14,126 nt of DNA from an uncultured Saprospirales bacterium (GCA_938008535.1 CALLKF010000182.1:1-14126); one strand, 5' to 3'. Numbered from the stretch's first letter, positions 1 through 8,203 are shown. Notes: a model not told the origin generated them from the letters alone. A program made the numbers and translations.

Positions 1-1
1 T

Positions 2-1381
2 TACCAATACGTGAAACACGGATTTGGCAAAGAAAAATTAAGTAAAGGAAATAGTTTTGAAGGCAATTATGTAAATGGAAAAAAAGAAGGAAATGGTGTG
101 CTTACTTATGCTGACGGAACGCAAAAGAAAGGCATCTGGAAAGAAGATAAATATTATGATGATATTTCAATAGGTTTTGAAAACGATAGATTTAGAGTAG
201 AAACGAATAAAGTTTTTTTACATCATCTAAAATCTGATTTTAAATCTAAAATGGTAGAAATTTCTGATGAAGAAAAACAGAGAATAGCAAAAATGTACAA
301 TATTTCCATTGCTGATATGGATAAACTGTTTGCATTATGTGATATGAAATATAAACCATCGCACCTAAATACACCTCAAAAAATCAGAGCAATTATTGAC
401 AAATATGAAAAAGATAAACCTTACGACGCCTATTTAGTAGCTCATTTTTATGGCCTGGATAATGAAATATATAACATCATTTATTTACCAACAAGCTATA
501 ATAGATGGCTGCCACAAGGTGTTACTTTTGAAGTGCAAGATGGTTTATATTTTTGCGTACCAGCTACCTTAACAAGTAGCATAAACTATTTTGCATTTGA
601 ACGTGGACTGGCAATATTAAAAGGTGCTGAAGAAGATAAAAAGAGAGAACAGGAACAAGCTGAGTTAAGTGCAAAACATTATGAATGGGCAGCAAAAAAC
701 AAATTCAAAGGTGTGGTGATTATTCAATATAAAAACGAAAACACAGCGAATGTTTATGACAGATACAAATACAATGTCATCACTATTTTTGGGCCACCTA
801 ATCAAATTTTCTCAAAACAAGATGACGAAACATTAACAGAAAAATACAAAGATTATTATAAAAACAGTGGCTATAAACTGACTGTATCTAATTTTGAAGA
901 AGGAATGGATGAAGTGAAGGCAACAGAAAAAGCAAATGAATTAACACAAACACATAGATTTGCAGTAAACACCAACTTTAGCTACACGCTTCCAGAATAT
1001 AATAATCAATCGAGTAATAACAATGGTGCTTGGCTAAAAAAATCAGATGAAGAGTTAAAAGAAATACAGAAAGAACGTGATAAAATTTCCAAAGAAATAA
1101 GAGAAGACAAAACCATGGAAAAATCTTCCATGCGCCAAAAAGCAATGACGGATATATTTTCCAATAAAAAATCTATAAATAACCCTGCAACGGTGGAAGT
1201 AATCGATATTTCAACATCCGATAAATATTATAATGAAAACAAAAAATTTATCGGAAAAACCGGCACAGTAGAGGCCACACTTACCGAAAATGGTGATGGC
1301 ACTTATTACGGAACCATTCAATTTCCTAGCGAAAAATACTCAACTATTTTTTATAATGTAAAAGTGAAAATTATTCAATAA
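2..1381 (+). CDS. MORN-repeat protein, 5' end outside the window
   Basis: The frame is open to the left edge (codons TAC CAA TAC precede the GTG at 11), so this is the C-terminal part of a longer protein and the GTG at 11 is probably internal. The first about 45 residues carry MORN-type repeats: GFGKEKLSKGNSFEGNYVNG followed by KKEGNGVLTYADGTQKKG, with the usual Y/F-x-G-x-x-x-x-G spacing. The remaining about 400 residues match no family I recognise. They are highly charged and Lys/Glu-rich, with a helical, coiled-coil-like stretch (KGAEEDKKREQEQAEL) about 205-220 residues in, and no evident transmembrane segment. MORN repeats usually mediate protein or membrane contacts. The stop lies 7 nt before the next ORF, which suggests one transcript with the secreted repeat protein. 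The function is unknown; only the MORN part is confidently identified. Confidence 0.8.
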   Translation, partial: YQYVKHGFGKEKLSKGNSFEGNYVNGKKEGNGVLTYADGTQKKGIWKEDKYYDDISIGFENDRFRVETNKVFLHHLKSDFKSKMVEISDEEKQRIAKMYNISIADMDKLFALCDMKYKPSHLNTPQKIRAIIDKYEKDKPYDAYLVAHFYGLDNEIYNIIYLPTSYNRWLPQGVTFEVQDGLYFCVPATLTSSINYFAFERGLAILKGAEEDKKREQEQAELSAKHYEWAAKNKFKGVVIIQYKNENTANVYDRYKYNVITIFGPPNQIFSKQDDETLTEKYKDYYKNSGYKLTVSNFEEGMDEVKATEKANELTQTHRFAVNTNFSYTLPEYNNQSSNNNGAWLKKSDEELKEIQKERDKISKEIREDKTMEKSSMRQKAMTDIFSNKKSINNPATVEVIDISTSDKYYNENKKFIGKTGTVEATLTENGDGTYYGTIQFPSEKYSTIFYNVKVKIIQ

Positions 1382-1388
1382 AAATAAT

Positions 1389-3437
1389 ATGCAATTTATG
1401 AGAAAAATATCTTCAGCATTACTATTCATTATTATCATTAACAGTGGATTCAGCCAAACTTATAAAGAACAGCTAAAAGCAGTAAACGACTTCCTGAAAA
1501 CGTTTGACAACGGTTATTATGGCTATCTTGAAATCAAAGATGGTTATTTATACGACAGATTTCCGTCTGGCAAATACAGTAAGTCTGAAATAAAATATTT
1601 AGGTAATGCTATTGCTTTAGATAACGAATATAAAATAAGTATAGAATGTACTGATAGTAAAGATTGCGTATTTTCTACTTATACAGATTCTTATCACAAA
1701 AATATAAGCTTTTCTCAGTCCGAATATTTTGACAAAGAAGTGTTGGTTGGATTATTAAATAACTTACTAACTGCTTATAAAAAAAATACTGGTAATTATA
1801 AAAATGATGTTGTTTTAGTTGAAAATAAAACTTCAACAATTGCTAATAGTAATTATCAAACTGCACTTCAAAAACTCAACGACTATCTTAAAACATTTGA
1901 CAATGGTTATTATGGATATTTTGAAGTAATAAATGATGAATTATTCATACGGTTAAAAACAGGTTTTTATTGCCAGGCAAAAATCAAGGATCTGGACAAA
2001 GCATACGTTTTGGAAACAAATAAGAAAATTGAAATCAGATGTTTAGATGGAAAAAATTGTATGAATGCGACCTACACAACTGGTAAGACTACAGGTTTAA
2101 AAATGTATCAAGATCAAAATTTTGACTCTGCAGAATTTATTCAACTAATAAATGATTTAATATCAACATTAAAAAAAAGCAATTCAAATACTGATAACAG
2201 TGGAAATGAAGCAGCAATTTTAAAAACAAATACAAATAATTCTAACAACAGTACTTCAAACTATTCTACTAAATCTACTACAAATAATAACTCAACAGCA
2301 AACTATCAAACAGCACTTAAAAAACTAAATGATTATTTAAAAACGTTTGATAATGGTTACTATGGCTATTTTGAAGTGAAAGATGGTTATGTTTATGATC
2401 ATTTCAAAGCTGGCAAATACAATAAATTTAAACCTGAAGACATTGAAGGCGCTGTAATTCAGAAAGAATATAAACGTGTGATCTTAAAATGTAAATATGA
2501 CAATAAATGTATTGCAACAGATTGGAAAGAAAATGGAAAAGAAGAATACTCACAATTTATAAATGGCTCAGAATATAACTATCAAGAATTCGCAGATTTA
2601 TTAAATAATTTTATTGCAAGCATAACTGGAAAAAAAATCAATGTATCAACGAATAACTCAACACTTACTGATAATTCTTCCAGAAATCAAAAAGCAAATG
2701 AAAGACAGCAAAGCACCAATAAAATCAATAAGAACGATGATGAAGCGAACAATCTAAAATCATCGAATGATGAAGATTTCAAAAAAGGTGATAAAATTAT
2801 TATTAAAGAAGTGTACTCTTTAGATAATCATTACAGACTTGGTGGTAAAAGCTTATGTGTAGGTGAAAAAGGAACAATAATATCCATCGGATATGATGAA
2901 ATAAATTTTTCATTTTTTGGTAAAATAAAAATGGATAATGGAAAAACAGAAGAATTTGAAGATTTTCAACCTGAATTGATTTCATCAACTTCAATTCAAA
3001 ATAACAAAACAAAAGATAATAATTTAAGTAAAAATGGAAACGCAGAGAAAAAAGCAGAAACAGTTTCATCTGCAAATAAAAATTATCAAGAACCATTAAA
3101 AAAATTAAACGATTATCTCAAAACGTTCAACGCAGAAACTTACAGAGATGTAGAAGTTAAGGATGGAAAAGTATATTTTGGATTTTTTGTGTATGGTGCA
3201 AAATATAATTCTTCTATTGACATCAGCGAACTTAAAAATAATACAATCATCACCATTGGCAAGTCTGTAGGTTCATCTGTTGTTGATGAAGTTAAAATTT
3301 CCTGCAAAGGTGAAAGTAAATGTTTTTATTCACTATACTCAAAAGAAACGACCAATCATTTTAGATTCTTTAGCAACACAATAAAAGACTTTTCAAAAAT
3401 GGAACTGCTGCTAAAAGATTTTATAAAATCTCTTTAA
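1389..3437 (+). CDS. Secreted protein with four two-cysteine repeats and an SH3/KOW-like insert
   Basis: This is a 682-residue protein with an N-terminal signal peptide (MRKISSALLFIIIINSGFSQ, cleavage probably after FSQ). The ATG at 1389 or the one at 1398 could be the start. Four homologous units of about 107-118 residues lie at about 24-132, 155-262, 305-412 and 565-682. Each opens with a YxxxLKxxNDYLKTF-like helix; the first three continue with DNGYYGY. Each contains a Cys-x5-Cys pair: C87/C93, C218/C224, C368/C374 and C639/C645. Linkers are rich in Asn, Ser, Thr and Lys. Between units 3 and 4, residues about 464-531 (FKKGDKIIIKEV... then GEKGTIISI) resemble a small SH3/KOW-type beta barrel. 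The protein is probably exported to the periplasm or surface, and each Cys pair may form a disulfide. I do not recognise the repeat family. The gene sits 7 nt after the MORN gene, so the two are probably co-transcribed. Confidence 0.85.
   Translation: MQFMRKISSALLFIIIINSGFSQTYKEQLKAVNDFLKTFDNGYYGYLEIKDGYLYDRFPSGKYSKSEIKYLGNAIALDNEYKISIECTDSKDCVFSTYTDSYHKNISFSQSEYFDKEVLVGLLNNLLTAYKKNTGNYKNDVVLVENKTSTIANSNYQTALQKLNDYLKTFDNGYYGYFEVINDELFIRLKTGFYCQAKIKDLDKAYVLETNKKIEIRCLDGKNCMNATYTTGKTTGLKMYQDQNFDSAEFIQLINDLISTLKKSNSNTDNSGNEAAILKTNTNNSNNSTSNYSTKSTTNNNSTANYQTALKKLNDYLKTFDNGYYGYFEVKDGYVYDHFKAGKYNKFKPEDIEGAVIQKEYKRVILKCKYDNKCIATDWKENGKEEYSQFINGSEYNYQEFADLLNNFIASITGKKINVSTNNSTLTDNSSRNQKANERQQSTNKINKNDDEANNLKSSNDEDFKKGDKIIIKEVYSLDNHYRLGGKSLCVGEKGTIISIGYDEINFSFFGKIKMDNGKTEEFEDFQPELISSTSIQNNKTKDNNLSKNGNAEKKAETVSSANKNYQEPLKKLNDYLKTFNAETYRDVEVKDGKVYFGFFVYGAKYNSSIDISELKNNTIITIGKSVGSSVVDEVKISCKGESKCFYSLYSKETTNHFRFFSNTIKDFSKMELLLKDFIKSL
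1458..3434 (+). repeat. Four diverged tandem units within the secreted repeat gene
   Basis: The units correspond to about 1458-1784, 1851-2174, 2301-2624 and 3081-3434. Units 1-3 are recognisable at DNA level (variants of AAAACGTTTGACAACGGTTA at about 1497, 1890 and 2340). Unit 4 is more divergent and is separated from unit 3 by a long linker and the SH3/KOW-like insert. All four keep the C-x5-C spacing, so that pair is the most constant part of the unit. Confidence 0.8.
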
Positions 3438-3497
3438 TAAATTTTCAAACTAGCCATTTTATTTAAGTGATATTTGCAAGATTAACATTTTCAGTTA

Positions 3498-3529
3498 TTC
3501 TGTTTTATCTGATTTAGAATGTATTTTTG
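3498..3529 (+). promoter_or_regulatory. Bacteroidota-type promoter for the OYE-family gene
   Basis: TATTTTTG at 3522-3529 fits the phylum's -7 consensus TAnnTTTG, and TTCTG at 3498-3502 is a near match to the -33 TTTG box, with a 19-nt spacer. Transcription would start about 6-7 nt past 3529. That makes the upstream in-frame GTG at 3529 an unlikely start codon and favours the ATG at 3547. Motif match only; no experimental support. Confidence 0.5.
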
Positions 3530-3546
3530 TGAAAACAACATTCAAT

Positions 3547-4797
3547 ATGTCATCACAAAATATTATCGCTCAAACCTATACCCTTAAAAATGGAACAGTA
3601 ATAAAAAACAGGCTCTTAAAATCTGCCATGAGTGAAGCTTTGGGTGAAGCGAATGGTGCACCAAAACCTGATTTAGCAACACTTTACGGCGCTTGGGCAA
3701 ATGGTGGAATTGGCATTTGTATTACAGGTAATGTAATGATTGACCATCGTGCTTTAGGTGAACCAGGCAACGTAATCATAGAAGATGAAACACATTTATC
3801 AGCATTGCAGAAATGGGCAAAGTCAGCAACACAAAATAATACACAATGCTGGGTACAACTCAACCATCCAGGAAAACAAGCACCTAAAGGATTAAATGCA
3901 GAAACCGTTTCACCATCTGCTATACCGTTCCGAAAAGACATGCAGGCATTCTTTCCAACTCCACGTGAACTTAGTGAGATGGAAATAAAAGACTTGATTC
4001 AACGTTTTGCCACTGCTGCTGCCATTGTAAAAAAAGCTGGATTCACTGGTGTTCAAATACATGGAGCACATGGTTATTTAGTGAGTCAGTTTTTATCACC
4101 ACATCACAATATCAGAACCGATCAGTATGGAGGCAATCCTGAAAACAGAAGACGATTTGTGATGGAAATCTATAAAGCTATGCGTGAAAAAGTAGGTATT
4201 TCTTTTCCAATAAGCATAAAATTAAATTCTGCAGATTTTCAGCGTGGCGGATTTACGGAAGAAGAATCACTGGATTTAATTCGTGTGTTGTCAGAAGCAG
4301 GAATGGACTTAATTGAAATTTCCGGTGGAACTTACGAGGCACCTGTAATGACTGGTGTTAAATCGTCTAAAGAACCAGTGAAAGAAAGCACCATACAACG
4401 AGAAGCATACTTCTTAGATTTTGCAGAAAAAGCCAGAAAAGTTTGTACCACAGCTTTAGCTGTTACCGGCGGTTTCCGTTCAGCAGAGGGTATGGCACAG
4501 GCCGTTTCTTCCGGTGCGGTAGATTTTGTTGGCCTTGCGAGACTATTAGCTATTGAAACCGATGCACCCAATAAAATAATTTCAGGCAAAACATTTCTTG
4601 CTGTCAAACCCATAAAAACCGGCTTTGGCATGGTAGACAAAATGGGATTAATGGAAACGGCCTGGTACAGTGCGCAATTGAAACGCATTGGTAAAGGTCA
4701 AGCACCTGATATAAATCTGAGTCCGTGGATGGTGTTAATGAAAACTATTTACCACATGGTTTTCGGAAAGAATCCGTCTAAGCTGAGAGCGAATTAA
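3547..4797 (+). CDS. NADH:flavin oxidoreductase, Old Yellow Enzyme family
   Basis: This is a single-domain FMN-dependent ene-reductase-like TIM barrel of 416 residues, without the FAD/iron-sulfur extension of 2,4-dienoyl-CoA reductases. Visible hallmarks are NRLLKSAM near residue 21, WVQLNHPGKQ at 102-111, the active-site segment HGAHGYL (H172, H175, Y177, matching the H/N, H/N and Tyr positions of OYE), SPHHNIRTDQYGGNPENRRR at 184-203, and the FMN phosphate-binding VTGGFRS and VGLARLLA at about 306-335. The enzyme is expected to reduce activated alkenes using NAD(P)H in the cytoplasm; the natural substrate cannot be read from sequence. A longer start (GTG at 3529) exists but overlaps the predicted -7 box, so the ATG was chosen. 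The gene has its own promoter and ends directly at a strong terminator, so it looks monocistronic. Confidence 0.93.
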   Translation: MSSQNIIAQTYTLKNGTVIKNRLLKSAMSEALGEANGAPKPDLATLYGAWANGGIGICITGNVMIDHRALGEPGNVIIEDETHLSALQKWAKSATQNNTQCWVQLNHPGKQAPKGLNAETVSPSAIPFRKDMQAFFPTPRELSEMEIKDLIQRFATAAAIVKKAGFTGVQIHGAHGYLVSQFLSPHHNIRTDQYGGNPENRRRFVMEIYKAMREKVGISFPISIKLNSADFQRGGFTEEESLDLIRVLSEAGMDLIEISGGTYEAPVMTGVKSSKEPVKESTIQREAYFLDFAEKARKVCTTALAVTGGFRSAEGMAQAVSSGAVDFVGLARLLAIETDAPNKIISGKTFLAVKPIKTGFGMVDKMGLMETAWYSAQLKRIGKGQAPDINLSPWMVLMKTIYHMVFGKNPSKLRAN

Positions 4798-4833
4798 AAA
4801 AAAGACCGCAACATATTGTTGCGGTCTTTTTTT
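4798..4833. terminator. Bidirectional intrinsic terminator between OYE-family gene and TIR/nrdJ
   Basis: A perfect 10-bp stem (GACCGCAACA at 4804-4813 with TGTTGCGGTC at 4817-4826, 3-nt loop) is flanked by A-runs on the left and T-runs on the right. It can therefore terminate both the + strand OYE-family gene and the convergent - strand nrdJ-TIR transcript. Confidence 0.92.
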
Positions 4834-4841
4834 GTCTCTAC

Positions 4842-4936
4842 ATTTTTAATTCTATCCGCATCTCGAAGCGCCGCAATCTTTGCATGTTAAACAGCCTTCT
4901 AAATATTGCTGATTCGTGGAACCGCAGTTCGGGCAT
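4842..4936. repeat. Direct repeat copy A (NrdJ-tail coding segment at the end of the TIR gene)
   Basis: This segment matches 5371-5465 at 90 of 95 positions with no gaps (constant offset 529). Read on the - strand it covers 85 nt of coding sequence ending in TAG plus 10 nt past the stop. The four coding differences are ACA/ACC (Thr), GGC/GGT (Gly) and TTA/CTG (Leu, two changes). The fifth lies after the stop. Similarity ends abruptly at both edges. This copy adjoins the shared terminator and so may be the original 3' end of nrdJ. Confidence 0.95.
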
Positions 4937-5370
4937 AAGTTCTGCTTAAATAACAATGAAAATGGAATATGGTCTTTTATATCATAATCTAGTTTCTGAA
5001 GTTCTTCTGTCCATCTATTGGTGTCACCAGTTGCAATACAATGAATTCCTTTTATAGGATACTTAATATATGAAAAATCAATCTCACCAAAAATAAATAT
5101 TTTAGGTTTTAATTTTCTTCCAATTGCTGCGCCTATTTCAAAATTAATCCATAAATTATCAAACGCGTCTTGTCTTGTAATAAGAACCAAAAGCTCATCA
5201 CACTCTTGGAGTTCAATAAAAATATCTGACATCCAAATATTTCCACAAGAAAGAGAATTCCAATCTGAAGTTAAATACAATTTATGTTCATTATTATATT
5301 CAAGAAGAAGTTCTTTGAATTTAACTGCTTCTTTTTTTGCGAATGCCTCGTGAGATATAAAGTATTTCAT
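4852..5370 (-). CDS. TIR-domain protein with a C-terminal zinc ribbon identical to the NrdJ tail
   Basis: This is a 172-residue, probably cytoplasmic protein with no signal peptide or membrane segment. Residues 1 to about 125 look like a bacterial TIR domain: KYFISHEAFAKKEA at the N-terminus, WNSLSCGNIWMSDI (37-50), the strand ELLVLIT (59-65), and WINFEIGAA (74-82). E78 is the expected catalytic glutamate of NADase-type TIRs. Residues 146-172 (CPNCG..., six Cys at 146, 149, 160, 163, 166 and 171) are identical to NrdJ residues 824-850. The start codon lies 10 nt after the nrdJ stop, exactly at the edge of a 95-bp direct repeat, so the gene is almost certainly co-transcribed with nrdJ and lacks its own promoter. 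The TIR body is visibly more A/T-rich than nrdJ. Inference: a transferred TIR effector fused to a copied NrdJ tail. NAD cleavage or phage defence is plausible but unproven; TIR-like folds also include nucleoside 2-deoxyribosyltransferase-like relatives. Confidence 0.85.
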   Translation of the reverse strand: MKYFISHEAFAKKEAVKFKELLLEYNNEHKLYLTSDWNSLSCGNIWMSDIFIELQECDELLVLITRQDAFDNLWINFEIGAAIGRKLKPKIFIFGEIDFSYIKYPIKGIHCIATGDTNRWTEELQKLDYDIKDHIPFSLLFKQNLCPNCGSTNQQYLEGCLTCKDCGASRCG

Positions 5371-5465
5371 ATTTTTTATTCTATCCGCATCTCGAAGCGC
5401 CGCAATCTTTGCAGGTTAAACAACCTTCCAGATATTGCTGATTCGTGGAACCGCAGTTCGGGCAT
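5371..5465. repeat. Direct repeat copy B (3' end of nrdJ)
   Basis: This is the partner of 4842-4936. It encodes the last 28 codons of nrdJ including the stop, plus the 10-nt nrdJ-TIR spacer. Recombination between the two copies would delete exactly 529 bp, removing the TIR gene and leaving an intact nrdJ next to the terminator. Confidence 0.95.
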
Positions 5466-7933
5466 TTCGATTTCTGCGCCATCGTTCCATCCGGCACATA
5501 GCGTTTCAAGGCACGTACCACGCCGTTTTTCCAGGTGTTGATGGCTTCATCTAACTGCAAACTGCTAATCAATTCCACCACATTTTCTATCGGCATGCCA
5601 TGTCTTAAAGTACCTGAAATCAACTTCGCATAGTTCCAGTATTCCGGATTGAATTTGTGCGATAAACCTTCAATAGTTGTCTTATAACCACGTTGATTTT
5701 TGTATTGAAAATCATAACGCGAAGTACCGTCAGCTTCTTTGTTTTTTATGATGGTACCTTCATTTACCCAACGCGGCAATAAAATGCCATCTTCATCATC
5801 ATTCAAACCCGTAAAAATTTCATAAGGTTTATTATCCATTAAACCAATGAAGGCAATCCATTTATCTTTGTTGTTTTGAAAACGAACCACGTCAGCTTTT
5901 AAAGAAGCCGGACGTGTAATCGGAAAATGCGCCGTTCCTTCCGTAGTCTCTTCTTTCTTTTTCTCTTCATTACTAATCAACACACCGGAGCGTGAACCAT
6001 CGCGATATACAGTAACTCCTTTGCAACCAGACTTCCACGCTTCCATATAACATTGCGATACGATTTCTTCCGTCACATCGTTCGGCATATTAATCGTAAC
6101 GCTGATAGAATGGTCTACCCATTTCTGAATCGCGCCCTGCATCTGTACTTTTTTCAGGTAATCCACGTCGTTAGAAGTTGCTTTATAATACGGTGATTTT
6201 TTTACCAGCTCTTCCAGTTCTTCCTGCGTGAAATTTCTGTTCGTGTTATAGCCGTTCACTTCCATCCATTCTTTGAAACGGTGATGAAATACCACATATT
6301 CTTCCCAACTATCTCCTACTTCATCCACAAAATCAATACGCACATTTTTATCATTCGGATTTACTTTGCGGCGTCTTTTATACACCGGTAAAAACACCGG
6401 CTCAATACCGGAACTGGTTTGCGACATTAAACTCGTAGTGCCTGTTGGCGCAATCGTCAGCAACGCAATATTTCGTCTTCCGTGTTCCAGCATCTCGTAA
6501 TACAATTGAGCATCCGCTTCTTTCAATCGCAGCATGAAGGGATTATTTTTCTCGCGTTCTGCAGAAAATATTTCAAACGCACCACGGTCTTTTGCCAAAT
6601 GTACAGATGCTCTGTAAGCTTCCAATGCCACTGTTTTATGGATATCTACGGCAAATGTAATGCCTTCATCACTTCCATAACGCAGACCTAAAGCCGCCAG
6701 CATATCTCCTTCTGCCGTGATGCCAACACCAGTGCGACGACCTAAGACTGCCATGTTGCGAATCTTATTCCATAAATTAATTTCCGTGTGTTTAATATCT
6801 TCCGTTTCCGGATCTTTATTCAGTTTGTCTAAAATGGTATCAATTTTTTCTAATTCTAAATCGATGATGTCATCCATGATGCGTTGCGCATAGGCAATAT
6901 GTTGTTTGAATAAATCCCAGTTAAACGTGGCATGCTTGGTGAACGGATTTTCTACATAAGAATATAAATTGATGGCCAGCAAGCGACAAGAATCGTAAGG
7001 ACACAATGGAATTTCACCGCAAGGATTGGTAGAAACTGTTTTAAATCCTAAATCTGCATAACAATCCGGCAATGATTCACGTATGATGGTATCCCAGAAT
7101 AAAATGCCCGGTTCTGCTGACTTCCAGGCGTTGTGTACGATTTTTTTCCAGATAGCTAAAGCATCCACTTCTTTTTGAGTGGAAGGTGTTTTACTGTCTA
7201 CTGGAAATTGCTGTGTAAACGATTTTTGTTGTTCGACTGCTTGCATAAATTTGTCATTTATACGAACAGAAATATTGGCGCCTGTTACTTTTCCTTGTTC
7301 TAATTTAGCATCAATGAAATCAACAGCATCAGGATGTGTAATGGAAACCGACAACATGAGCGCACCGCGTCGTCCATCTTGTGCTACTTCGCGTGTAGAA
7401 TTAGAATAGCGTTCCATAAACGGCACTAAACCGGTAGAGGTCAATGCTGAATTTTTTACAGGTGAACCTTTTGGACGAATATGCGATAAATCGTGGCCAA
7501 CACCACCGCGACGTTTCATCAGCTGCACTTGTTCTTCATCAATTTTCATGATACCACCATAAGAATCCGAAGCGCCATCATTTCCAATCACAAAGCAATT
7601 TGATAAAGAGGCAATTTGAAACGGATTGCCGATTCCAGTCATAGGACTTCCTTGAGGAATGATATATTTGAAATTCTTTATCAAATCGAAGATGGTTTCT
7701 TCTGACAAAGGATTCGGATAATTCAATTCTATTCGAGCAATTTCACCAGCGATTCTGTGGTGCATATCGTCCGGTGTTTTTTCAAAAATATTACCTAAAG
7801 AGTCTTTCAACGCATACTTGTTTAGCCAAACTCTTGCAGCTAAATCATCGCTGTTGAAGTATTTTAAAGAAGCGCCTATTGCCTCGTCTTGCGTATAGGT
7901 TGTTTTGTTAGTTATGGTGTCTGAAGTTTGCAT
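5381..7933 (-). CDS. nrdJ: Adenosylcobalamin-dependent (class II) ribonucleotide reductase
   Basis: The product reduces ribonucleotides to deoxyribonucleotides with a B12-generated thiyl radical (850 aa, cytoplasm). The catalytic core is intact: NPCGEIPL at 303-310 supplies N303, thiyl C305 and E307, and the redox pair is C113 (SNCFV) with C316 (DSCRL). The spacing C305 to C316 is the same 11 residues as in the Lactobacillus enzyme. RRGGVGHDLSHIRP (141-154) and APTGTTSLMSQTSSG (495-509) are further family motifs. Residues about 675-815 look like the TSCPD domain common in NrdJ, followed by a six-Cys tail (C824, C827, C838, C841, C844, C849) forming a zinc ribbon with the terminal cysteines that re-reduce the active site. 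That tail is duplicated at the end of the downstream TIR gene. No cobalamin-riboswitch elements or NrdR boxes are evident upstream. Confidence 0.96.
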   Translation of the reverse strand: MQTSDTITNKTTYTQDEAIGASLKYFNSDDLAARVWLNKYALKDSLGNIFEKTPDDMHHRIAGEIARIELNYPNPLSEETIFDLIKNFKYIIPQGSPMTGIGNPFQIASLSNCFVIGNDGASDSYGGIMKIDEEQVQLMKRRGGVGHDLSHIRPKGSPVKNSALTSTGLVPFMERYSNSTREVAQDGRRGALMLSVSITHPDAVDFIDAKLEQGKVTGANISVRINDKFMQAVEQQKSFTQQFPVDSKTPSTQKEVDALAIWKKIVHNAWKSAEPGILFWDTIIRESLPDCYADLGFKTVSTNPCGEIPLCPYDSCRLLAINLYSYVENPFTKHATFNWDLFKQHIAYAQRIMDDIIDLELEKIDTILDKLNKDPETEDIKHTEINLWNKIRNMAVLGRRTGVGITAEGDMLAALGLRYGSDEGITFAVDIHKTVALEAYRASVHLAKDRGAFEIFSAEREKNNPFMLRLKEADAQLYYEMLEHGRRNIALLTIAPTGTTSLMSQTSSGIEPVFLPVYKRRRKVNPNDKNVRIDFVDEVGDSWEEYVVFHHRFKEWMEVNGYNTNRNFTQEELEELVKKSPYYKATSNDVDYLKKVQMQGAIQKWVDHSISVTINMPNDVTEEIVSQCYMEAWKSGCKGVTVYRDGSRSGVLISNEEKKKEETTEGTAHFPITRPASLKADVVRFQNNKDKWIAFIGLMDNKPYEIFTGLNDDEDGILLPRWVNEGTIIKNKEADGTSRYDFQYKNQRGYKTTIEGLSHKFNPEYWNYAKLISGTLRHGMPIENVVELISSLQLDEAINTWKNGVVRALKRYVPDGTMAQKSKCPNCGSTNQQYLEGCLTCKDCGASRCG

Positions 7934-8173
7934 TTAATGGTAATTTTTCAATTTTAGCGGACCATAAAATTACTCATTTAAAACAGTTATACAATACCTA
8001 AATTTAGTAAAGTTTCACTGTATAATTTATAACTAATTGAAATACTGTATTTTAATTTTTTATAAACATAAAAATGTTTACAAATATTTTTCAACTCATG
8101 TTGATATAATTTAAATCAAGTTTATTTTCTTGTAAATAAATTATTTTAAGTAATTTGTCAAATAAAAATAAAA
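7934..8173 (-). other. A/T-rich upstream region of nrdJ
   Basis: No ORF, RNA gene or well-matched TAnnTTTG promoter was found here. On the - strand TAAATTTA lies within a CTAAATTTAG palindrome about 70-80 nt upstream of nrdJ and is one base off the -7 consensus, but has no good -33 partner. A small 7-bp hairpin (8063-8069 with 8074-8080) is the only clear structure. A B12 riboswitch would need GC-rich conserved cores that are absent. Confidence 0.4.
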
Positions 8174-8203
8174 AGTCGAAGTAAAATTTACTTCGACTCT
8201 TTT
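8174..8203 (-). terminator. Intrinsic terminator of the rtcB operon
   Basis: A perfect 12-bp inverted repeat (8174-8185 with 8187-8198) sits just after the rtcB stop codon. On the - strand it reads AGTCGAAGTAAA...TTTACTTCGACT followed by a T-rich run (TTTTTATTTTTATT). It marks the end of the RNA-repair operon and separates it from nrdJ. Confidence 0.85.

Noticed and set aside
1458..2624. CRISPR-like spaced repeats
   Set aside because: The spaced repeats are in-frame protein repeats about 390-450 bp apart that diverge in sequence; no short identical repeats with regular spacers exist in the window.
3529..3546. GTG start for the OYE-family gene at 3529
   Set aside because: It overlaps the predicted -7 box, so the transcript would begin after it; the ATG at 3547 gives the family's usual N-terminus.
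4842..5465. Insertion sequence or transposon flanked by target-site duplications
   Set aside because: The inserted 529 bp encodes no transposase or recombinase and has no terminal inverted repeats. The 95-bp duplication is gene-tail sequence and too long for a usual target-site duplication.
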